A stretch of DNA of 64,000 bases, taken from Streptomyces sp. BA2. GTDB taxonomy: Bacteria; Actinomycetota; Actinomycetes; Streptomycetales; Streptomycetaceae. Below, piece by piece: positions 15,018-21,886 of the stretch; the first letter of the stretch is position 1; every line of letters starts with the position of its first letter. The notes beneath the pieces are model-generated. The model was not told the origin of the DNA. It made no database searches and saw only the letters and a list, made by a program, of their open reading frames with translations. The stretch covers positions 1,550,001 to 1,614,000 of the forward strand of contig NZ_WSRO01000002.1 of NCBI RefSeq assembly GCF_009769735.1, written 5' to 3'. The position numbers were made by a program, and so were the translations under genes.

Positions 15018-16061
15018 TCACTGGCTGCCGACCGGCACCCCCGCCTCCAGGTAGAGGACGGCCCCGCGCTCCCGCGCGCGCAGGGCCCAGCGCAGCCGTT
15101 CGTAGCGCACGGAGGGCAGCAGCCGGGCCGCCTCCTCCTCGGTGACGAAGCGGCAGGCGCGGAGTTCCGGGCCTGGCAGCAGCATCCGCCCTGCCTCGCC
15201 GCTGTCGAGGCTCCCGCCGTCGAAGAGGAACCGCATCCCTCCGTAGCCGGGCGGCCTCGGCGGCTCCCAGTCGACGACGAGGAGCCGGGGGGCGTCGGCG
15301 AGTTGGATGCCGGTCTCCTCGGCCACCTCGCGCACGCCCGCGCGCGCGGGCGCCTCGCCCCGTTCGACGACGCCGCCGGGGAACTCCCAGCCGGCCTTGT
15401 ACGTCGGGTCGACGAGCAGCACCCGGTTCCGCTCGTCGAAGAGCAGCACGCCGGCCGCGAGTGTCTCCGCGGTGGGTTCCGGGGTCTGCACGATGTCGCA
15501 CACGGACGCGGCCCCGGTGCGTACGGCGTCGGCGATGCGCTCGGCGGTCTCGCAGGGGGTGAGCGCGCCGGTGTCGATGCGGTGGGCGTCGGCGCCGAGC
15601 CAGCCCGCGAGCGCGGCGCGGTACGGATCGATGTGGTCGAACGACCACTGCCGCACGCGCATCTCGCCGTTGGGCAGGTCCGGGACGGGGCGTCCTGATA
15701 TTCGTTCGCGCAGGATCGTTTCGTCCGGGGCCAGAACGACGTGTCGTACGGCGATCCTGCGCGAGGCGAGACCGCCGAAGATCTCGTCGCGGTAGTCCTG
15801 CCGCAGCAGGGTCATGGGCACCACGAGGACGCCACCGACCTCGGCGAGCAGGGCCGCCGCCGTGTCCACGACAAGGCGCCGCCAGAGCGGCAGATCCTGG
15901 TAGTCGCTCACCTCGGCGAGGCGCTTGGGCGGCAGGAGTTCGCGCAGTCCGCCGCCGATGACCTCGGGGTCGAAGAGTGTGCTGTTCGGGATCAGCTCGA
16001 TCAGTTCCCGTGCGGCGCTGGTCTTGCCCGCACCGAACGCGCCGTTGATCCAGACGATCAC
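15018..16061 (-). CDS. AAA (P-loop kinase-like) and NUDIX hydrolase fusion
   Basis: A 347-residue two-domain protein. Residues 1-180 form a small P-loop domain: INGAFGAGKTSAARELIELIP is a Walker A of the chloramphenicol-phosphotransferase/gluconate-kinase-like group. Residues about 200-340 are a NUDIX domain with the box GGVVERGEAPARAGVREVAEETGI (GX5EX7REUXEEXGU) intact. The combination suggests handling of a nucleotide-linked or phosphorylated small molecule, with both phosphate transfer and pyrophosphate cleavage possible. The GTG start at 16061 puts Walker A at the N-terminus and has GAGGGGGG just upstream. It converges on the dipeptidase gene with a 3-base gap. Confidence 0.85.
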   Translation of the reverse strand: MIVWINGAFGAGKTSAARELIELIPNSTLFDPEVIGGGLRELLPPKRLAEVSDYQDLPLWRRLVVDTAAALLAEVGGVLVVPMTLLRQDYRDEIFGGLASRRIAVRHVVLAPDETILRERISGRPVPDLPNGEMRVRQWSFDHIDPYRAALAGWLGADAHRIDTGALTPCETAERIADAVRTGAASVCDIVQTPEPTAETLAAGVLLFDERNRVLLVDPTYKAGWEFPGGVVERGEAPARAGVREVAEETGIQLADAPRLLVVDWEPPRPPGYGGMRFLFDGGSLDSGEAGRMLLPGPELRACRFVTEEEAARLLPSVRYERLRWALRARERGAVLYLEAGVPVGSQ

Positions 16062-16322
16062 GGTTCCCCCTCTTCTGTTGGCCCCCTGTGGCTTGCCCGC
16101 AACACCCTGCCACGGAAACCAGGCCCTGATGAGGCGGCCATCGCCTGGACCGAAAGGCGCCATTACATGTCAAGCGGGTTGCTTCCACTTCACCCCATCG
16201 AGTGGCAGTGCCCCTGCATGAATCGTTCCCTCACTGCGGGGCAGGCCCACCCCCGCTAGCGTGATCCGCCAGGCGCCCCAGCCCCTGGTGACCTCCGGCC
16301 GATGCCCGACTCTGGGGGACAC

Positions 16323-16700
16323 GTGCAACTCGATGCACTGAACGAATTCGCCTTCGAGGACTCCGACCCGCAGCCGCGCGTGTACGGCTGCAACGGCGCG
16401 GTCGTCGTCGAACTCCACGGCGAGGTCGACCTGTTGGCCTACCAGCGGATCATCCCGCTCCTGGACCCCATCACCGGTGGAACAGCAACAACAGTGATCA
16501 TCGACCTGACCCACACCACGTTCTTCGACTGCTCCGGCCTAGGCCTGCTGGTTCGCGCACGCCGTCGCACGAAGTCAAGAGGTGCCCGCCTCTCCGTGGT
16601 CTGCACCCACCCGCTGACGCTGCGCGTCCTGCGGCTCACGGGCCTCGCTCCGATGCTGTTACCGGTCTCCACGCTGGACGAGGCGCTGCGTCAGAAGTGA
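16323..16700 (+). CDS. STAS-domain anti-sigma-factor antagonist
   Basis: A 125-residue SpoIIAA/RsbV-like protein. The core is GAVVVELHGEVDLLAYQRI and IDLTHTTFFDCSGLGLLVRARR; the phosphorylatable serine is kept in D-C-S-G-L. Such proteins release an alternative sigma factor by binding its anti-sigma kinase when unphosphorylated. No sigma factor or anti-sigma kinase is next to it, so the partner is encoded elsewhere. GTG 16323 is preferred because GGGGGAC lies just upstream; an ATG at 16302 would add seven residues. Confidence 0.8.
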   Translation: MQLDALNEFAFEDSDPQPRVYGCNGAVVVELHGEVDLLAYQRIIPLLDPITGGTATTVIIDLTHTTFFDCSGLGLLVRARRRTKSRGARLSVVCTHPLTLRVLRLTGLAPMLLPVSTLDEALRQK

Positions 16701-16863
16701 GCCCGCCCCAGGGGTGCGGCGGGCTCTCAGGGGTGCTGTGGGCTCTCAGGGGTGCTGCGGGGTCCGGGCAGCACTCAGAGCCTGCCCCGCATACGCCGTT
16801 GCCGGGAGGAGGCGCGCACGATGCATATATGCATTCCGTTCACACCCCGTGTGAAACACGCAC

Positions 16864-17040
16864 TCACCGCGGCTTCGCCGCAGGCCGGGCAGCACGGGCG
16901 CGGTTGGGCCACCGGGTTCGCGTGTAGGCGTGGAAGTGGTCGCCGGCATGGTCCTGACCGAGGGTGCAGTGCAGGACATCACCGGGCCTCTCGTCCCAGC
17001 ACAGGCCAGGGATGTCACGCGCGTACTTCGGGGCTTTCAT
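16864..17040 (-). CDS. small Cys/His-containing protein of unknown function
   Basis: A 58-residue frame starting MKAPKYARDIPGLCWDERPG and continuing DVLHCTLGQDHAGDHFHAYTRTRWP. The C-x-x-x-x-x-H-x-G-D-H-x-x-A-Y arrangement is a pattern I recall from many short Streptomyces proteins, possibly a small metal-binding fold. ATG 17040 has GGAG eight bases before, with G+C-rich third positions. It sits alone in a 524-base gap between the STAS gene and the EEP gene. The remainder of the gap on either side shows no further gene. No function is proposed. Confidence 0.5.
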   Translation of the reverse strand: MKAPKYARDIPGLCWDERPGDVLHCTLGQDHAGDHFHAYTRTRWPNRARAARPAAKPR

Positions 17041-17176
17041 GCGGAGTGCTCCGTCTGCTGGAGGTGGTCGGTGTGCACACTCCGACAATCTCAATCCCGC
17101 TGGTCAGTAAGGGATGTGACGCCCCATGACACAGAGTGGATCATGCGGACGGCCGTCTTCACGGCCACTCGTCACA

Positions 17177-17210
17177 CCGGACGGCGCCGGTCTGTACGGC
17201 CGCCGTCCGG
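17177..17210 (-). terminator. hairpin after the secreted EEP gene
   Basis: CCGGACGGCG and CGCCGTCCGG form a perfect 10-base-pair stem with a 14-base loop, 15 bases beyond the EEP stop codon on the minus strand. Confidence 0.7.
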
Positions 17211-17224
17211 GGCCTCCCGAGCAC

Positions 17225-18337
17225 TCAGTAATGCACGCGCGTGCCGACCGCCCTGTGGTCCGAGTAGTCCAGGTCGCGGTTGTCGCCGTCGCCTGAGAGC
17301 GCCTCGTCGGCCAGATCCCCTTCGTCGAACGTCGGCACCACCGCGTCCGTCATCCGCGGCAGCGCGCCGCCGGGCTTGCGGCCGAGGATGTAGTCGACGC
17401 GCCGGTTCACGCTCGTCACCAGGGTCCACCGGTCCTTGCGGCATGCGCTCGGGTCCGGCTTCGTCTGACAGTCGGCGTAGACCGCGTCACGGAACCCGAG
17501 GGTGCTGCCGGGCAGGTCGCCGTTGGCCATGGCGTACCACTTGCGCCAGGTTGCGTCCTCCCGGTCGTGGGCGTTGGTGTCGCCGCCCGCGATGTACAAG
17601 TCGGTCGCGCCGTACGGAGCGTGGCTGTCGTATCCGTCCTCGGTCAGTTCGTTCGACAGCTCCACGGCGTTCTCGTCGGCGCACTCCGTGCCGCCGTGGC
17701 CCATCGTCGGCCAGTGGAACGAAGCTGCCGTGACCGTCTTGCCCGACACCTTGTCGTGGAGGAGGGCCTTGACGCCCTTGGTGCGTGGCTGATTGTTGTT
17801 CACGCACTGGCCGTCCACGAGGTTCTGCGCCTGCCAACGGTTGCCCGGGGACTGCGACTTGACGAGCTGGAGCCGGTCGGTCCGCCAGATCACGGCGTTG
17901 GTCTGGCGCTTCTTGAAGTCCCAGCACTCGCCGCCCGCGCTCTCCTTGGACGGCTCCGGGTCGTTCTCGGCGAGGACACCGGCGTACCGTTCGCCGAAGT
18001 GTGTCTCCATCCGGTCGAGCAGCAGGTCGAGCTGGGCCTTGTTGTTGAGCTGCTGCACCAGGTAGACGTCGGGTTTCAACTCCTGGGTGCGCATGTAGTA
18101 CATCAGGTCGTGCCAGTCACCGGCACAGGTGGCGGGCGGCTGCTCGTCCGAGGTCGGCAGGTTCTCCACGTTGGCGTCGTACACCTGGAGAAAGCCGGGG
18201 TCACCGTTGGGCCCGGCCTCCGCGGGCGCCGCGGCCAGGGCCGGTGCCGCGAGGGCGGGAGCCAACAACAGCGTGAGGAGTCCGAGCAGCCGCCCGGGGC
18301 TGAGTCCGCGTCGCGTCGACGCTCTGAGAAGATTCAT
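17225..18337 (-). CDS. secreted endonuclease/exonuclease/phosphatase (EEP) family protein
   Basis: A 370-residue exported protein: basic N-terminus, hydrophobic core LLGLLTLLLAPALAAPALA and an Ala-rich cleavage region at about residue 36. The mature part has the EEP pattern DANVENL, AGGDTNAH (G-D-x-N), RRVDYILG and a final YSDHRAVG. Where most EEP enzymes have a catalytic Glu (QE), this one reads VQQLNN, so metal binding and activity are uncertain or altered. It lies downstream of the ABC permeases on the same strand, but with a 111-base gap. The substrate (nucleic acid, phospholipid or inositol phosphate) cannot be told. Confidence 0.75.
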   Translation of the reverse strand: MNLLRASTRRGLSPGRLLGLLTLLLAPALAAPALAAAPAEAGPNGDPGFLQVYDANVENLPTSDEQPPATCAGDWHDLMYYMRTQELKPDVYLVQQLNNKAQLDLLLDRMETHFGERYAGVLAENDPEPSKESAGGECWDFKKRQTNAVIWRTDRLQLVKSQSPGNRWQAQNLVDGQCVNNNQPRTKGVKALLHDKVSGKTVTAASFHWPTMGHGGTECADENAVELSNELTEDGYDSHAPYGATDLYIAGGDTNAHDREDATWRKWYAMANGDLPGSTLGFRDAVYADCQTKPDPSACRKDRWTLVTSVNRRVDYILGRKPGGALPRMTDAVVPTFDEGDLADEALSGDGDNRDLDYSDHRAVGTRVHY

Positions 18338-18448
18338 GGCCCGACGGTAGGCACTCGCCGGCTGGGAGTCGCCGCATTTCGGCGGTGCCCGAAAGGTGTG
18401 GCGGTCTTCCCGGGTGATCTGACGATGATCCCGGCGGATGGGACGAGG

Positions 18449-19375
18449 TCACCCCTTGCTCGACCCCAGCGTCAGCCCCGCGATGAAGTGCCGCTGCAGG
18501 AGCAGGAAGACCAGAACCGTGGGGAGCGCCACCAGGACCGAGCCTGCCGCCAGGAGGTTGTAGTCCGTGAAGAACTGGCCCCGCAGGTTGTTAAGGGATG
18601 ACGTGATCGGGAGTTTGTCGGGGTTGGAGATGAAGATGAGGGCCCAGAGGAAGTCGTTGTAGATCCAGGTGAATTCCAGCGTGCCCAGCGCCGCGAGGGC
18701 GGGGCGGCACAGGGGGAGAGTGATGCGCCAGAATTGCGTCCACACTCCCGCGCCGTCCACGATCGCCGCCTCCAGGATTTCCTGCGGCAGCGTCCGCATG
18801 AAGTTCGAGAGCACGAAGACGCAGAAACCGACCTGGAAGCCGATGTTGACGATGATGATCGCCCAGTACGAGTCGTACAGGGTGAGGGAATCGGACATCC
18901 ACCAGGGGAGCGGGATCTTGAGGAAGAGGACGTAGAGGGGGGTGACCAGAACCTGTGGCGGCAGCAGGTTTCCCGCCGTGAAGAACATCAGGAGGATCAT
19001 TCCGCCGCGGATCCGCAGGCGGGACACGGCGAAGGCCACGAACGCCGCCAGGAAGAGCGTGATCAGGACCGCGGGCACCGCTATGAGCAACGTATTGGTG
19101 AAGTACTTGCCCATGCCGGAATCGCTGTAGGCCTGGCGGTAGTAGTCGAACGAGAGGCTCTTGGGGAACGAGAAATAGCCGTTCCGCGCTGTCTCCTCGT
19201 ACGGGCGCAGTGAGGCGTAGACGGCCAGGAGGAGGGGCGCCAGGAAGCCGAGGGTGACCGCCATCAGAAAGATGTGCACCCCGAAACGGCCGGGGCGACG
19301 GCTGCGGCCCGCGGGCTTCTCTGCAAGGGGTGCGGACTTTCCGTCGAGCGGCGTCGTGTGGATGTCGGCTGTCAT
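18449..19375 (-). CDS. carbohydrate ABC transporter permease, MalG-like
   Basis: A 308-residue inner-membrane subunit with six hydrophobic segments. The cytoplasmic coupling loop EILEAAIVDGAGVWTQFWRITLPLCRPAL is the EAA motif that docks on the ATPase. It overlaps the MalF-like gene by ATGA, so they are translated together. The N-terminus carries a long charged leader (about 30 residues) before the first helix. Substrate is inferred to be an alpha-galactoside from the neighbouring alpha-galactosidase. No ATPase gene is present; Streptomyces sugar importers commonly share the MsiK ATPase. Confidence 0.92.
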   Translation of the reverse strand: MTADIHTTPLDGKSAPLAEKPAGRSRRPGRFGVHIFLMAVTLGFLAPLLLAVYASLRPYEETARNGYFSFPKSLSFDYYRQAYSDSGMGKYFTNTLLIAVPAVLITLFLAAFVAFAVSRLRIRGGMILLMFFTAGNLLPPQVLVTPLYVLFLKIPLPWWMSDSLTLYDSYWAIIIVNIGFQVGFCVFVLSNFMRTLPQEILEAAIVDGAGVWTQFWRITLPLCRPALAALGTLEFTWIYNDFLWALIFISNPDKLPITSSLNNLRGQFFTDYNLLAAGSVLVALPTVLVFLLLQRHFIAGLTLGSSKG

Positions 19376-20331
19376 CGGTCGCGCGCACCTCGCAGCTCTT
19401 GGACCAGGAACGTCACGATGAATCCGAGCGAGACGGTCAGGAGTACGACCGCGATGGCGGAGCCGAATCCGATGCGGCTCGCCTCACCGATGATGTTGTC
19501 GGTGATGAGTACGGAGAGCAGTTCCAGGCCGTTGCGGCCCTTGTTGACCGCGTAGACGATGTCGAAGGCGCGCAGGGCCTCGATGACCGTGATGACGCCG
19601 ACGATGACATTCACCGGGCGGAGTGTCGGGAAGACGACGCGGAAGAATGTCTGGCGGGCGTTCGCGCCGTCTATCTGTGCTGCTTCCTTCAGGGCCGGGT
19701 CGACGGATTTCAGCCCTGCCAGGTACAGGATCATGACGTAACCCGTGTGCCGCCAGCTCGCGGCCAGCATCATCATCCAGATGTTGATGTCGGAGTTCCC
19801 GAGCCAGTCGATCGGGTCGTTCTGGTTGTTGAGGATGGTGTTGACCACGCCCTGGTCGGTGCCGAGTATCAGCTGGGCCATGAAACCGACCACGGCGAGC
19901 GAGAGCACCACCGGCATATAGAGCACCGACTGGTAGAAACGGCTGAAGCGGACTCCGCGGTCGATGACCACCGCGAGGAGCAGGCCGAAAGGCGTGGCCA
20001 CCAGGCCGAGGAACGCGATCCACAGCAGGTTGTGGCGGACGGCGGGCCAGAACGCCGGGTAGTTGTCGACCAGGTTCTCGTAGTTCTTGCCGCCCACCCA
20101 CTCGATGTCGCCTATGCCGTCCCAGGACGTGAAGGACAGGCCGACGGAGGCCAGGGTCGGGCCCCAGATGATGAAGATGTCAAGGAGGACGGGAATTCCC
20201 AGAAGCACGCCGAGCACGACGATGTCACGGCGTGTGAAGCGCCGTGGTCCCCGCCGCCCGGCGCGCCGCGCGGATTTCCGCGGCACGGGTTTCTGCCGCA
20301 CGGTTTTCTGCGGCACGGTTTTCTGCGGCAC
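19372..20331 (-). CDS. sugar ABC transporter permease, MalF-like
   Basis: A 319-residue permease with six helices and the EAA loop reading LKEAAQIDGANARQTFFRVVFPTLRPV. It forms the channel with the MalG-like protein. The first 20 residues are four imperfect copies of V-P-Q-K-T (VPQKT VPQKT VRQKP VPRKS), encoded by a 15-base tandem repeat with a GTG in each unit. The GTG at 20331 is preferred because GGGGGA stands eight bases upstream, but initiation at later GTGs cannot be excluded. It follows the binding-protein gene by 19 bases. Confidence 0.92.
   Translation of the reverse strand: MPQKTVPQKTVRQKPVPRKSARRAGRRGPRRFTRRDIVVLGVLLGIPVLLDIFIIWGPTLASVGLSFTSWDGIGDIEWVGGKNYENLVDNYPAFWPAVRHNLLWIAFLGLVATPFGLLLAVVIDRGVRFSRFYQSVLYMPVVLSLAVVGFMAQLILGTDQGVVNTILNNQNDPIDWLGNSDINIWMMMLAASWRHTGYVMILYLAGLKSVDPALKEAAQIDGANARQTFFRVVFPTLRPVNVIVGVITVIEALRAFDIVYAVNKGRNGLELLSVLITDNIIGEASRIGFGSAIAVVLLTVSLGFIVTFLVQELRGARDR
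20272..20331 (-). repeat. 15-base tandem repeat at the start of the MalF-like gene
   Basis: Four units of the type GTGCCGCAGAAAACC, the first two identical and the next two diverged. Each begins with an in-frame GTG, so unit gain or loss changes the N-terminus by five residues without a frameshift. Confidence 0.7.
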
Positions 20332-20350
20332 GGGCGCGGTCCCCCGCTAC

Positions 20351-21676
20351 TCAGCTGACGTCCGAGGAGAAGATGTCCTTCTTCTGGCGCTCGATGCTGT
20401 TGACCAGGCCGTCGACGTCGTTGGGATTGTCGATGAAGTCCTGCAGCGCCTTGATCATGACGGTCTGTGCGAAGTCGGGCCTGGTGTCCCGGTCGAGGAA
20501 CTGCGAGATCTGCTTGGCCCCGGCGACGAGTTCGGCCGACTTCTTCTGGAGCGGGCTGTACTTACTGGTGTCGGCGCCGTCGTTGACCGCGACGTTGTTG
20601 GGGTCGCCGGCCAGGTAGGTGTCCTCGGCCTTCGGTGTCCCGAGCCACTTCAGAAGTTCCTTGGCGCCGTCGAGGTTCTTCGACTTCTTCGCCACCAGGA
20701 ATCCGTCGATCGGCGCCTCGACGGCGTCCTGACCGTGCGCCGGATCGATCTCGGGGAAGGCGAAGAAGTCGATGTCGTCACGTTCGTTCGCCGGGAACTG
20801 CTGGCCCGGGTGCGGCATTCCGAAGACGGCCATGGCGGTCTTGCGCCGCTGGAGCCCCTGCCCTGCCTCTTCCCAGGTACGGCCGAGCGCGCCTTTCTGG
20901 TAGTACGGCATGAGTTCGCGCCACAGGTCGAAGACCTTCTTGACCTTGGTGTCGGTCCAGGCTTCCTCGCCGGCCATCAGGCTCTTGTGGAACTCGTATC
21001 CGTTCAAGCGCATGTTGATGTAGTCGAAGGTGCCCATGGCGGGCCAGCCGTCCTTGTCGCAGAAGGCGACCGGTATGCCGTCCTTGCTCATCTTCTTGGC
21101 GAGCGCGATGAACTGGTCCCACGTCTTGGCCTGTTCGTAGCCCTGTTTCTCAAAGAGGCTCTTGCGGTGGAAGACGGCCCATGGGTAGTAGTAATACGGC
21201 ACGAAGTACTGCTTGCCCTCGTGTGTGGACTGCTCCCGCAGCGCGTCCGAGAAGCCATCGAAGCCCTTCCAGACATCGCTGATGTCGATCAGCAGCCCCT
21301 TCTCGGCGAAGTACTGCATGCGGTATCCGGCGAACCACATGAAGACGTCGTCCGGCGTCCCCTGGAGATAGCGCGTGATGTTCTGCTGGAACTCGTTGTG
21401 CTCTGTCGTGTTGACCTTGACGGTCTTCCCCGACTTCTTCTCATAGGCGTCGAAGGCGGCGGCGAACGCCTTCTTGGGCACCGCGTCCGAGGAATTGGAC
21501 CCCATCGTGACTTCGTCCTTGTTGCCGCCCGGTCCTTCACCACAGGCCGTGAGCAGGGCCGGAAGGGTGACCGCTCCGGCTCCGGCGGCGGCACCTCGCA
21601 GGACGTTCCGCCGGGACATCCGATGTCCTGACATGCTGCGAGGCGTGGTAGGACCCATGAACGATGACTGTGCCAT
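20351..21676 (-). CDS. extracellular sugar-binding lipoprotein of the ABC transporter
   Basis: A 441-residue family-1 solute-binding protein. The signal is a Tat type (SRRNVLRGAAAGAG) ending in the lipobox LLTAC, so the mature protein is exported folded and anchored by lipid. The body has family features such as GTPDDVFMWFAGYRMQYFAEKGLL, and a late FLVAKKSKNLDGAKELLKWL typical of this family. It is first in the operon: ATG 21676 has GAGGAGGGGG five bases before, and longer in-frame upstream reading crosses the promoter region. It is divergent from the alpha-galactosidase gene, which supports galactoside uptake. Confidence 0.93.
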   Translation of the reverse strand: MAQSSFMGPTTPRSMSGHRMSRRNVLRGAAAGAGAVTLPALLTACGEGPGGNKDEVTMGSNSSDAVPKKAFAAAFDAYEKKSGKTVKVNTTEHNEFQQNITRYLQGTPDDVFMWFAGYRMQYFAEKGLLIDISDVWKGFDGFSDALREQSTHEGKQYFVPYYYYPWAVFHRKSLFEKQGYEQAKTWDQFIALAKKMSKDGIPVAFCDKDGWPAMGTFDYINMRLNGYEFHKSLMAGEEAWTDTKVKKVFDLWRELMPYYQKGALGRTWEEAGQGLQRRKTAMAVFGMPHPGQQFPANERDDIDFFAFPEIDPAHGQDAVEAPIDGFLVAKKSKNLDGAKELLKWLGTPKAEDTYLAGDPNNVAVNDGADTSKYSPLQKKSAELVAGAKQISQFLDRDTRPDFAQTVMIKALQDFIDNPNDVDGLVNSIERQKKDIFSSDVS

Positions 21677-21712
21677 GTCCCCCTCCTCGGGGTGCAAACG
21701 AACACAACCGAA

Positions 21713-21725
21713 CGCAAGGGTTGCG
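21713..21725. promoter_or_regulatory. candidate operator between binding protein and alpha-galactosidase
   Basis: CGCAAGGGTTGCG is a palindrome with five-base arms in the 210-base space between the divergent genes, 37 bases before the binding-protein start. It differs from the GACAACGTTGTC site by the LacI gene, so its owner is uncertain. Confidence 0.35.
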
Positions 21726-21886
21726 ATCCCACTCCCAAGCGCCACCACAGTCAAGGGTTTCGGCGTCCGGGTGCTCGAACCGTTACGGCTCCTCTTCCAA
21801 CAGAGTCCAACACGGCCTACCGTAAGCGCGCACCTCTGACACGTACATGCAGCCCCCAACTTCTGCGAGTACGGAGGAATGTAACG

